Source of the DNA: a virus | Length of the DNA stretch: 21,537 bases | Strand: one strand, 5' to 3' | IMG/VR virus record: IMGVR_UViG_3300027736_000281 | Span: 1-21,537 of that record | Shown: positions 14,896 through 21,537 of the stretch, piece after piece | Layout of the letters: every line of letters starts with the position of its first letter | How positions within the stretch are numbered: the stretch's first letter is position 1 | Notes under the pieces: model-generated | What the model was told of the DNA's origin: nothing | What the model saw: only the letters and a program-made list of their open reading frames with translations | Database searches by the model: none | Position numbers and translations under genes: made by a program

Positions 14896-15581
14896 TGTTT
14901 GCTATAGCATTTAGTGGTGGTAAAGATTCATGGGCTTGTTTGCAGTTATACAAAGACCAGCTCAAAGATATTACTGTTTTATGGGTAAATACAGGTAAAA
15001 ATTTCCCAGAGTTGCTAGACAGTATTAATTTAGCAAAAGAAATGTGTCCTAACTTTATTGAAATAAATACAGATAGAGATGCACAAAATGCTATATATGG
15101 CATACCTTCTGATATTGTTCCCTGTGCTAATACAGCTTATGGTGAAACAGTTACAGGAAAAGTAAAACAAAAGATACAACCATATTTTCAATGTTGTTAT
15201 GAAAACATAGCCAAACCTTTGCATGATAAAGCAAAAGAAATTGGTGTAACACACATGATTCGTGGTGACAGAAAAGATGAAGGCCATGTATCTAATAGAG
15301 TTAATGGTCAATTAGTAGATGGCATAATACAAATTCATCCACTTGAAAATATGACAAAACAAAATGTATTAGATTATCTTGCTACAGTAATGGATATGCC
15401 AAAACACTTTGATTTTGAACATAGCTCTTTAGATTGCTATGATTGCTCTGCATATTTAAAAGATACAAAAGATATTGCTGAATGGGCTAAAGTTACCCAT
15501 CCTGATTTATATAAACAACGAATGAATAAAGTAATACAAATTAAAGAAATTTTAACAAATAGTATGAAAGATGCTTTTTAG
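14895..15581 (+). CDS. PP-loop ATPase of the PAPS/APS reductase family with Fe-S cysteine signature
   Basis: A 228-residue enzyme. SGGKDSW at 7-13 is the PP-loop that binds ATP or adenosine phosphosulphate; LWVNTGKNFPELLD at 29-42, IRGDRKDEG at 122-130 and HPLENMTKQNVLDYL at 148-162 are the other family blocks. Cys100-Cys101 and CYDC at 181-184 form CC-X79-CxxC, the [4Fe-4S] ligand pattern of assimilatory APS reductases. The terminal catalytic Cys motif (ECGLH type) is missing: no Cys follows residue 184. So it probably does not complete sulphate reduction and may be a cluster-containing adenylating enzyme, for example for thiolation of nucleic acid; this is inference. It lies among ejection-type genes, overlapping the previous stop by one base. 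Confidence 0.85.
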   Translation: MFAIAFSGGKDSWACLQLYKDQLKDITVLWVNTGKNFPELLDSINLAKEMCPNFIEINTDRDAQNAIYGIPSDIVPCANTAYGETVTGKVKQKIQPYFQCCYENIAKPLHDKAKEIGVTHMIRGDRKDEGHVSNRVNGQLVDGIIQIHPLENMTKQNVLDYLATVMDMPKHFDFEHSSLDCYDCSAYLKDTKDIAEWAKVTHPDLYKQRMNKVIQIKEILTNSMKDAF

Positions 15582-15589
15582 GAGATAAC

Positions 15590-16534
15590 ATGGCATTTAT
15601 GGACTTTTTACCGCAATTTGGGGATAACACAGATCAATCTGGAGTAGATGATCCAAATTTAGCTCAAATTAATCTTAAACGCAAACTTGCTTTAGCTGAT
15701 TCTTTACGCAATACAAAAATGCCACAAGGTCAAATGGTAGGCGATAGATATGTAGCTCCTTCTTGGACTCAATATCTTGCTGGTGCAGTAAATCAAGGCA
15801 TGGCTGGTATGAATGAAAAAGAAGCTATGAAAGAATATAGTGATGTTCAAAAAGCTAAAGAAGCTAAACAACGTACTGGTTTAGCTACATTATTAAGTGA
15901 TTTAGCTCCAAAATTTATAGATAAAACTACAATGCAACCTACAAATGTAGATTTGCAACAAGGGATGAATGTTCCTACATCACCTTATAATACTACTGAA
16001 CAAGTAAGTGCAACATCACCATATCAAACACAAAATATGCAAGGTCAAAGTAATATGATGCAACCAGTTACAACACAAGTACCTGGACAACCATTGTCAA
16101 GAAATGATATTTTAGGTGCTGTAACAAGATATGGTCAAACTGTTGGTGATAATAAAATAGGTGAAGGTGCTATTTTAGATTATGTAAAACAAGCTTATGG
16201 CCCTAAAAAAGCTACATGGATTAATAATGGAAATTTACAAATTCAAGTAGATGAAGCAGGACAGCCTACAGGATTAACATTACCTATAGGCGTTTCTCCT
16301 AATACAACTCTTACATTAGAACAATCTGGCAAACAACATAAAATTGAAAATGAATTTAAAAAAGAACAAATAGCAATAGAAAAGAAAAAACTTAATCCAT
16401 TAGGGCTTCCAGATTTATCTACACCAACAACAAAACCATTAACAAATAATAAAGGATGGACATTACATACTGATGCTCAAGGCAATCAAGCTTATGTTAG
16501 CCCAGACGGTAAACAATTTGAGGAAACTAAATAA
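15590..16534 (+). CDS. Putative internal virion protein
   Basis: A 314-residue soluble protein. The N-terminal third is helical with KRKLALADSLRNTKMPQGQ, RYVAPSWTQYLAGAVNQG and a Lys/Glu/Ala helix (MNEKEAMKEYSDVQKAKEAKQ); the start resembles internal virion proteins of podoviruses, where 'R--lA-aL------P-Gqmv----va-s--q-la' precedes a long helix. The centre (about 115-180) is a Gln/Asn/Thr/Pro-rich linker. The end carries a charged helix (HKIENEFKKEQIAIEKKK) and the terminal module GWTLHTDAQGNQAYVSPDG, common in such proteins. The ribosome site TAGGAG contains the stop of the previous gene. The stop overlaps the next start (TAATG). A role in the ejected complex is inferred from order and composition. 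Confidence 0.72.
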   Translation: MAFMDFLPQFGDNTDQSGVDDPNLAQINLKRKLALADSLRNTKMPQGQMVGDRYVAPSWTQYLAGAVNQGMAGMNEKEAMKEYSDVQKAKEAKQRTGLATLLSDLAPKFIDKTTMQPTNVDLQQGMNVPTSPYNTTEQVSATSPYQTQNMQGQSNMMQPVTTQVPGQPLSRNDILGAVTRYGQTVGDNKIGEGAILDYVKQAYGPKKATWINNGNLQIQVDEAGQPTGLTLPIGVSPNTTLTLEQSGKQHKIENEFKKEQIAIEKKKLNPLGLPDLSTPTTKPLTNNKGWTLHTDAQGNQAYVSPDGKQFEETK

Positions 16535-17391
16535 TGCCATTTGACCTATCTACCGCTTCACCAACATCACAACAAATGTTAACCCAACCTACAGGCGAAG
16601 ATTACTTAAAAACAATATCCCCTACTGCAGGTAATTTAATTAAGAAATATGCTAATGGTGAATTGCAAGTAACTGCACAAATGGTAAGAACACCTGCTGG
16701 ACAACAATTACTAGGTGCTATTACACAATACGATCCTACTTTTGATGCTACAAACTTTCAAAAACGTCAGCAAACAGCTACTGCGTTTTCTAAGGGTAAG
16801 CAAGCAGATGCTATTCGTGCAGCTAATCAAACCTTATATCACATGGGTAATTTATATCAAAGAACAGAAGATTTAAACAATTTAAATATTTTGCCTGGCG
16901 TATTAAATGCACCAATTAATTATATTGAAGAAAAAGGATTTGGTGATTCACGTCAAGGTAGATACAGACAATCTTCTCAAGCAGTTGCATCTGAATTACG
17001 CAAAGTATTTGCTGCTTCTGGCGGTGGTAATTTAACGGAATTGCAAGCATGGGAAAAATCATTTGATCCAAATGCAGGCGAACAACAACAAAAAGATTAT
17101 ATTGCAAACGGTGTTGATTTGTTGCGTGGAGCTTTAAAATCTTTAGAATCACAATATCAATCTGGAATGGGTTTAAATAAAAATATTGGAGATTTATTAA
17201 GCCCTGAAGCTAGAAACGTATATACAAAATTACAAGCTGGTGAAAGCCCTACTGTTAAAAAAACTACAGCTCAAAAACAAGGTGAAATATTAGCTCAACC
17301 TAAAAAAATTAGTAATGATGCTGAATATAATTTACTTCCATCTGGTTCTACTTTTGTAGATCCAAATGGTATTACTAGAGTTAAACCATAA
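16534..17391 (+). CDS. Putative DNA ejection protein
   Basis: A 285-residue, mainly helical, Gln-rich protein. The block at about 30-105 (TAGNLIKKYANGELQVTAQM, AITQYDPTFDATNFQKRQQ, FSKGKQADAIRAANQTLYHM) is typical of a phage family described as internal or injection proteins, where 'v--yDPsFd--n---R------f-sGk-a-----lN---hhl' is conserved. A further helical part at 150-215 (RQSSQAVASELRKVFAASG) follows. The C-terminus DAEYNLLPSGSTFVDPNG with a basic end is a short module shared with many virion-internal proteins. It stands in a row of similar genes, overlaps the preceding one by one base and precedes the next by ten with an AAGGA ribosome site. The exact P22 counterpart (gp7, gp16 or gp20) cannot be told. 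Confidence 0.74.
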   Translation: MPFDLSTASPTSQQMLTQPTGEDYLKTISPTAGNLIKKYANGELQVTAQMVRTPAGQQLLGAITQYDPTFDATNFQKRQQTATAFSKGKQADAIRAANQTLYHMGNLYQRTEDLNNLNILPGVLNAPINYIEEKGFGDSRQGRYRQSSQAVASELRKVFAASGGGNLTELQAWEKSFDPNAGEQQQKDYIANGVDLLRGALKSLESQYQSGMGLNKNIGDLLSPEARNVYTKLQAGESPTVKKTTAQKQGEILAQPKKISNDAEYNLLPSGSTFVDPNGITRVKP

Positions 17392-17401
17392 GGAATAAAT
17401 A

Positions 17402-18445
17402 ATGGGATGGCAAGACGCACCAGTTAAAAACGCATGGGAACAAGCTCCTACAATCAAACCAGGCCTTGATCCACAAACAAATGCACCTTATGATCCGTCT
17501 ATTCCTACGAATATGACATTACAAAGCAATAGAACTGCTGCACCTTATAATTCAAGTTTAATGGACAAAATTGGCAATGCTTGGGATGCAAGTAAACTAG
17601 AAGGTTTAGCACCAGAAGTATATCCTATTGGCGGTCTTACTAAAACACCAATGATAGAAAAAGGTAAAGTTGCAGCAGAAACAATAGCTAGTGATATTAA
17701 AGGTTCAGAAACTGCACAAAAATTAGCTGCTTTATTAAGCAAATCTGGTAATTTTATTGGATCAATTCCTAATAGACTATTATCGTTTGAATCGGGAAAA
17801 GATCCTGAAGCATTTAATACTATCTATCAAGCGTATAAGCAAGATATTCCTGAATTAAAAAAAGCTATTAGTGAAGCTACCCCATTAGGCAAACAATTGT
17901 ACAACGATATGGTTTATAACTATACAAGAAAACTTCAAGTGCCACATGATGTAGCAATACTTGCAGAAGATTATACAAAAGGACATCCTGAAGGATTAGG
18001 TGCTTGGGATTTATTGGCTCAACATTATAAAGATTTACCTGGAGATATGGCAGCAGCAATTAAAAGAACAACAATGCCTTCTTATAAACCTTTTGAACAA
18101 TTAACTGACGCTGAAAAATTAAAACAAGCTACACAAGCTAGTGTTGATACTGCGGTATGGAATCCAAAACCACCTAGCACAGGTCAAGGAATATCTGCTG
18201 GAGATTTATGGACTATTGGGAAAAAAATTGGTTTACCATTACTTACACATAATCCACTCATAGCCGCAACAGCTTCACCTAGAGTTGCTCGTTTAGCAGC
18301 TATGTTAGCAGGTAAAACTGCAAATGTTGGCGGTAAAATTAGTGATGCAGCTACAAATATAGTAAATATGTTGCCTGAAGCATCATTGGAAAACATAATA
18401 AATACAGCAATACTAACTAATAAAGCAAACAAGGAGCAACAATAA
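17402..18445 (+). CDS. Putative internal virion or ejection protein, function unknown
   Basis: A 347-residue protein that I cannot place in a named family. The N-terminus repeats a small motif (WQDAPVKNAWEQAP), which occurs often at the start of phage ejection proteins. The centre is helical with FESGKDPEAFNTIYQAYKQ and a mix of charged and Ala residues. A more hydrophobic stretch at about 275-302 (KIGLPLLTHNPLIAATA then ARLAAMLAG) could insert into a membrane, as expected for a channel-forming ejection protein, but it is weak. The gene follows the other ejection-type genes, has AAGGA upstream, and overlaps the tail fibre start by one base (TAATG), so it is probably the last of this block. 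Confidence 0.68.
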   Translation: MGWQDAPVKNAWEQAPTIKPGLDPQTNAPYDPSIPTNMTLQSNRTAAPYNSSLMDKIGNAWDASKLEGLAPEVYPIGGLTKTPMIEKGKVAAETIASDIKGSETAQKLAALLSKSGNFIGSIPNRLLSFESGKDPEAFNTIYQAYKQDIPELKKAISEATPLGKQLYNDMVYNYTRKLQVPHDVAILAEDYTKGHPEGLGAWDLLAQHYKDLPGDMAAAIKRTTMPSYKPFEQLTDAEKLKQATQASVDTAVWNPKPPSTGQGISAGDLWTIGKKIGLPLLTHNPLIAATASPRVARLAAMLAGKTANVGGKISDAATNIVNMLPEASLENIINTAILTNKANKEQQ

Positions 18446-19437
18446 TGGCAAGAAATGGATCAGGAACATATACGCTTCCAGCCGGAAATCCAGTAGTCAC
18501 AGGAACTACTATATCATCTACATGGGCTAACAATACTTTAAATGATATTGGAAATGCTGTGACAGCATCTCTTGCTTATGATGGACAAACTGTGCCTGTT
18601 GCTAATTTACCTATGGGTGGATTTATTCACACAGGTGTAGGTAACGCTACTGTTAGAACTAATTATGCGTCTGCTGGACAAGTTCAAGATGGAACATTAT
18701 CTTATCTTACTGGCATATCTGGTACAGACACAATTATTGCTACAGCACCTGTTTCTATGACCGCTTTAGCTGCTGGTCAAACATTTAGATTTATTGCGGC
18801 AGGCGCAAATACCACTACAAGCGTTACACTAAATATTAATAGTATTGGTGCTAAGGCTATTACTAAAAATGGCACTACTGCACTAGCTATTGGTGATATT
18901 GTATCTGGTTCTATTATAGAAGTAACTTATGATGGCACAGAATTTCAAATATCTAGCCAAGTTTCAGTATCACTTTTAGGTTTAAATAATACATGGACTG
19001 GTAAACAAACATTTACAGGTACATCTAGCCTTCTTGCATCTAAATTTATTAATGCTATAGAAGGCGTTACAGTATCTGCTACTGCAGCTACAAGTACTAT
19101 AAACTATGATGTTACAACGCAATCTGTATTATACTATACAACATCTGCAAGCTCTAATTGGACTGTAAATTTTAGAGCTTCTAGTGGAACAACTTTAAAT
19201 TCAGCATTAGCTATTGGAGAATCAATTACAGTTGTATTTTTAGTAGCACAAGGTGCAACAGCATATTATAATAATGCTATTACTATAGATGGTACATCAG
19301 TTACACCGTTATATCAAGGAGGAACTGCTTGGACATCTGGAAATGTTTCAGGCGTAGATGCTTATTCTTATACTATTGTAAAAACAGCATCAACTCCAAC
19401 ATATTCTGTATTCACATCACAAATTCAATTTAAATAG
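18445..19437 (+). CDS. Tail fibre protein
   Basis: A 330-residue fibre. Residues 1-82 (ARNGSGTYTLPAGNPVVTG, TTISSTWANNTLNDI, NLPMGGFIHTGV) are the well-known N-terminal module that anchors podovirus fibres to the tail. Residues 83-172 form a second module (SYLTGISGTDTIIATAP, GQTFRFIAAGANTTTS, AKAITKNGTTALAIGD). Residues 188-314 repeat the beta-rich domain of the protein at 6117-6701, sharing 94 of 127 positions by hand alignment, and probably form the distal tip. The start overlaps the previous stop (TAATG). A glycine-rich adhesin gene follows ten bases later, so the two may make one fibre. Receptor unknown. Confidence 0.88.
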   Translation: MARNGSGTYTLPAGNPVVTGTTISSTWANNTLNDIGNAVTASLAYDGQTVPVANLPMGGFIHTGVGNATVRTNYASAGQVQDGTLSYLTGISGTDTIIATAPVSMTALAAGQTFRFIAAGANTTTSVTLNINSIGAKAITKNGTTALAIGDIVSGSIIEVTYDGTEFQISSQVSVSLLGLNNTWTGKQTFTGTSSLLASKFINAIEGVTVSATAATSTINYDVTTQSVLYYTTSASSNWTVNFRASSGTTLNSALAIGESITVVFLVAQGATAYYNNAITIDGTSVTPLYQGGTAWTSGNVSGVDAYSYTIVKTASTPTYSVFTSQIQFK

Positions 19438-19446
19438 GAATTAATT

Positions 19447-20316
19447 ATGCCATTATTGTCAAGATTAGCTGTAAATGCAGCTAAAGGTTATGGAATGTTT
19501 GGTAAAGGTTTTGATGGTACTATTTCTTACCTAGTTGTAGCTGGTGGTGCTGGAGGTGCTAATGCAATAGCTGGTGGTGGCGGTGCTGGTGGCTTTAGAA
19601 ATGGCACGGCTACATTAACAAAAGGAAATGTTTATACAACCACAGTAGGATTAGGTGGTGCTGGAGCTCCCTCATCATCTTTTGTAAGAGGAACTAATGG
19701 TGCTGATTCAGTATTATCAGGAACTGGAATTACAACCATAACATCAACAGGTGGTGGTGGAGGTGGTAGTTCTTATGGTGGATTCTCTGGAGCTTCTGGA
19801 GGTTCAGGTGGAGGTGGAGGCGCACAAGGAGGACCACCACTAACTGCTGGCGGTGCAGGTAATACACCTTCTACAAGCCCATCTCAAGGTAATAATGGTG
19901 GGCCTGCTCAAGATTCAGCTTCAGGTGGCGGTGGAGGTGGAGCTAATGCAGTTGGTGTTAGAAGTGGTGGAGCAGGAACAGCTTCATCTATTACAGGTTC
20001 AAGTGTAACTTATGCTGGCGGTGGTGGTGCTGGAGCAAGAACTGATTTAGGTGGAACTGCTGGTTCTGGCGGTGCTGGTGGTGGCGGTAATGGTGGTAGT
20101 GGTACTAGCGGTTCAGCAGGCACAGCTAACACAGGTGGCGGTGGAGGTGGTGGTGGTTATGGTGTAGACACTGGCGGTGCTGGTGGTAGCGGAGTTGTTA
20201 TTATTTCTATTGCGACAAGTGCATATTCAGGCACATCTACAGGAAGCCCTACTATAACAACATCAGGTGCTAACACTATTATTAAATTTACAGGATCGGG
20301 AACTTATACTGCTTAA
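19447..20316 (+). CDS. Glycine-rich tail fibre tip or adhesin
   Basis: A 289-residue protein with Gly runs at about 43-46, 102-107, 121-125, 160-165, 191-194, 211-214 and 230-237. The pattern begins with SYLVVAGGAGGAN at 27-39 and closes with GGAGGSGVVIISIATS at 243-258, the frame of glycine-rich phage fibre domains thought to pack as polyglycine-II helices, as in the known adhesin of phage S16. A last strand segment IIKFTGSGTYTA ends the protein. The likely role is host recognition at the fibre end. AGGAA upstream gives a ribosome site. The DNA is much richer in G than the surroundings because of Gly codons. The stop overlaps the oxygenase start in TAATG. Confidence 0.83.
   Translation: MPLLSRLAVNAAKGYGMFGKGFDGTISYLVVAGGAGGANAIAGGGGAGGFRNGTATLTKGNVYTTTVGLGGAGAPSSSFVRGTNGADSVLSGTGITTITSTGGGGGGSSYGGFSGASGGSGGGGGAQGGPPLTAGGAGNTPSTSPSQGNNGGPAQDSASGGGGGGANAVGVRSGGAGTASSITGSSVTYAGGGGAGARTDLGGTAGSGGAGGGGNGGSGTSGSAGTANTGGGGGGGGYGVDTGGAGGSGVVIISIATSAYSGTSTGSPTITTSGANTIIKFTGSGTYTA
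19746..20182 (+). repeat. Low-complexity GGN-rich DNA in the adhesin gene
   Basis: Runs of GGT, GGA and GGC codons give many GG pairs on the + strand, densest near 19750-19830, 19924-19945 and 20137-20182. It stands out from the AT-rich surroundings. Such codon runs can change length by slippage or unequal recombination, which would vary the adhesin. No exact long tandem unit is present. Confidence 0.7.
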
Positions 20317-20918
20317 TGGTAAAAAAATTAACACAAAAAACTAATGCTAGTTGGGCATTTGAAGTAGAAAAAACTAATGCGTGGGCATATTGGGATAAAG
20401 CTTTTACTCCAGAAGAATGTCAAAAGATTATTAATTATGCAAATCAGTTTAAGAAAATAGATGCTAAAGTGTCTAATAAAATTGAACTTAATCTTGAAAT
20501 TAGAGAAAGCAAAGTTGTATGGATAACACCTGATTCTGATATTAATTGGGTATATCAACGTATGACTGATGTTATTACAAAACTTAATGTTGATTACTTT
20601 AACTTTGATTTGTTTGGTTTTACAGAAAGCTTTCAATTTACAGAATATGAAGCACCAAGCGGACACTATAGTAAACATATAGACAGTATATTTAACGGAA
20701 TAGTAAGAAAGCTATCATTTGTATTACAATTATCAGACCCTAAAGATTATGAAGGTGGTGAACTACAAATTCATTTAGGCGATACTCCTGAAGTAATGAA
20801 GAAAGAACAAGGAACGTTAATTGCATTTCCTTCATTTACATTACACCAAGTTACACCTATTACAGAAGGCAAACGTTATTCATTAGTAGGTTGGATTACA
20901 GGCAAACCATTTAAATAA
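20316..20918 (+). CDS. 2-oxoglutarate/Fe(II)-dependent oxygenase, prolyl-hydroxylase-like
   Basis: A 200-residue enzyme. Iron ligands are the HxD pair H121-x-D123 (in SGHYSKHIDS) and H177 (in SFTLHQVTP); R187 in GKRYSLVGW should bind the 2-oxoglutarate carboxylate. DYEGGELQIHLG at 144-155 is the usual strand between them. These motifs fit the prolyl 4-hydroxylase / PKHD group, which couples oxidation of 2-oxoglutarate to hydroxylation of a protein or other substrate. The N-terminal AFTPEECQKIINYANQF is the common entry helix. All key residues are present, so it should be active. The gene overlaps the adhesin stop by one base (TAATG), which suggests a fibre protein as substrate, but this is inference; a host substrate is an alternative. 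Confidence 0.88.
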   Translation: MVKKLTQKTNASWAFEVEKTNAWAYWDKAFTPEECQKIINYANQFKKIDAKVSNKIELNLEIRESKVVWITPDSDINWVYQRMTDVITKLNVDYFNFDLFGFTESFQFTEYEAPSGHYSKHIDSIFNGIVRKLSFVLQLSDPKDYEGGELQIHLGDTPEVMKKEQGTLIAFPSFTLHQVTPITEGKRYSLVGWITGKPFK

Positions 20919-20928
20919 GGATTAAAGT

Positions 20929-21294
20929 ATGGCACATTTTGTAAAATTAGAAAACGGAATAGTTGTTCAAGGCATAGTTGTAAATAATGCTGAATTACTA
21001 GATGAAAATGGTGTAGAAAGTGAAGCTAAAGGTATTGCTTTTTGCTCTAACCTATTAGGTGGCACTTGGAAACAAACATCATATAATGCTCGTATTCGTA
21101 AAAACTACGCAGGTATTGGTTACACTTATGACGAAACACTAGATGCGTTTGTTCCACCTAAACCTTTTGCTTCATGGATATTAGACGAAACAAAAGCACA
21201 ATGGAAAGCACCTGTTGATTACCCAACAGAAGAAGGTCGCTTTACTTGGAATGAAGAAAAACAATCTTGGGATGCAATGCCTGAAAGTGCATGA
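20929..21294 (+). CDS. Small fibre-region protein, conserved in phages, function unknown
   Basis: A 121-residue protein. The start MAHFVKLENGIVVQGIVVNN is a frequent opening in small proteins located by tail fibre genes of marine and related phages; a Gly-Gly-Trp-like turn (LLGGTWKQTSYN, then RKNYAGIGYTYDETLDAFVPP) and a C-terminal part with SWILDETKAQWKAP and FTWNEEKQSWDA follow. The repeated W-x-x-(D/E) pattern at the C-terminus suggests small beta repeats that bind another protein. An attachment or assembly role for fibres is often supposed, but I cannot support more. AAGGA gives the ribosome site; the stop overlaps the next start (ATGATGA). Confidence 0.75.
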   Translation: MAHFVKLENGIVVQGIVVNNAELLDENGVESEAKGIAFCSNLLGGTWKQTSYNARIRKNYAGIGYTYDETLDAFVPPKPFASWILDETKAQWKAPVDYPTEEGRFTWNEEKQSWDAMPESA

Positions 21295-21500
21295 TGAACG
21301 ACATCAATCCAGTATCCTATGGCAAACTTATAGGCAAGGTGGAATCTTTAGAACATAAAGTAGAAAGCCTTGAAAAAGACATAAAAGAGCTATTAGAGCT
21401 TGCCAACAAAGGTCGTGGTGGTATGTGGGCTGGCATGATGATCGTATCTGCTATGGGCGGATTTATCGGATATATTAGTCATACGTTTCTAGGAAAATAA
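21291..21500 (+). CDS. Small coiled-coil membrane protein, possible lysis accessory (XhlA-like)
   Basis: A 69-residue protein with a heptad coiled coil at about 12-38 (KLIGKVESLEHKVESLEKD...) and one membrane segment at about 45-66 (MWAGMMIVSAMGGFIGYI). This layout, soluble coiled coil followed by a C-terminal membrane helix, is that of XhlA-type proteins associated with holins and endolysins. It follows the fibre genes, where the lysis cassette of many podoviruses starts. ATG occurs at 21291 and 21294; the first overlaps the previous stop in ATGA and is slightly preferred. A tail-anchoring or superinfection role is the main alternative. Confidence 0.72.
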   Translation: MMNDINPVSYGKLIGKVESLEHKVESLEKDIKELLELANKGRGGMWAGMMIVSAMGGFIGYISHTFLGK

Positions 21501-21501
21501 A

Positions 21502-21537
21502 ATGAAAGTATTAACCTATATTACAATATTACTTGTT
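21502..21537 (+). CDS. Start of a further membrane-type protein, cut by the window end
   Basis: An ATG one base after the previous stop opens a frame reading MKVLTYITILLV to the last base. The lysine followed by hydrophobic residues looks like a signal or anchor segment, as in an inner-membrane spanin or holin. Twelve codons are too few to be sure. An AGGAAAA stretch (21491-21497) lies upstream and could serve as the ribosome site. Confidence 0.5.
   Translation, partial: MKVLTYITILLV

Noticed and set aside
15030-15311. Minus-strand frame opposite the PP-loop gene
   Set aside because: Shadow of a clearly real gene; Cys/Phe/Ile-rich with no sensible domain.
14895-15581. Calling the PP-loop gene cysH, a sulphate assimilation gene
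   Set aside because: The C-terminal catalytic cysteine of both PAPS and APS reductases is absent, so the specific name is not supported.
20328-20678. Minus-strand frame of 116 codons opposite the oxygenase gene
   Set aside because: The + strand has all catalytic residues of a known family; the opposite frame is a low-complexity Phe/Ile/Cys product.

Overview
The window is a contiguous piece of a tailed double-stranded DNA bacteriophage genome. All 27 genes I can support lie on the + strand. They are packed head to tail with almost no spacing, and run in the order DNA packaging, head, neck and tail, ejection proteins, fibres, start of lysis. The DNA is AT-rich (GC in the high 30s percent by eye). 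I see no tRNA, integrase, repressor, transposon or bacterial housekeeping gene, so a virion is a better source than a decayed prophage. There is no tape-measure, tail-tube or sheath gene. There are instead proteins resembling the P22-type tail accessory factor and tail hub, followed by a row of ejection-type proteins, so I infer a short-tailed (podovirus-like) phage. The host cannot be read from the sequence. Shine-Dalgarno motifs of GGAG/AGGA type fit a Gram-negative host, and the style of the fibre, portal and small virion proteins recalls phages of aquatic bacteria (inference).

Layout: (1) 2-3772: terminase large subunit (5' end outside the window), a small beta-rich protein and the portal. 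(2) 3772-6701: two fibre-like proteins, unusually placed between portal and scaffold. (3) 6708-7741: three small proteins. (4) 7759-10086: scaffold, major capsid protein and a small putative capsid protein, closed by a hairpin terminator with a GCAA tetraloop at 10095-10119. (5) 10175-13592: a coiled-coil protein, a P22 gp4-like head-tail adaptor, a short module protein and a gp10-like tail hub. (6) 13589-18445: a GNAT acetyltransferase without a visible normal start codon, then ejection-type proteins with a PP-loop (PAPS-reductase-like) enzyme inserted among them. (7) 18445-21294: a tail fibre, a glycine-rich adhesin, a 2-oxoglutarate/Fe(II) oxygenase and a small fibre-associated protein. (8) 21291-21537: a coiled-coil plus membrane-segment protein, probably the start of the lysis cassette, and the first codons of a further membrane-type protein.

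The genes together describe virion construction. Terminase and portal package DNA into a shell built by scaffold and coat. The adaptor and hub close the neck. The ejection proteins travel with the DNA, and the fibres bind the host. Three enzymes (GNAT, PP-loop, 2OG oxygenase) are embedded in this structural operon, mostly with overlapping start and stop codons. The most notable points are: the GNAT gene one base away from a normal start; the PP-loop enzyme carrying a CC-X79-CxxC iron-sulphur signature but lacking the terminal catalytic cysteine of sulphate-assimilating reductases; and a domain of about 130 residues shared, at about 74% identity, by a protein of the head region and the tail fibre.
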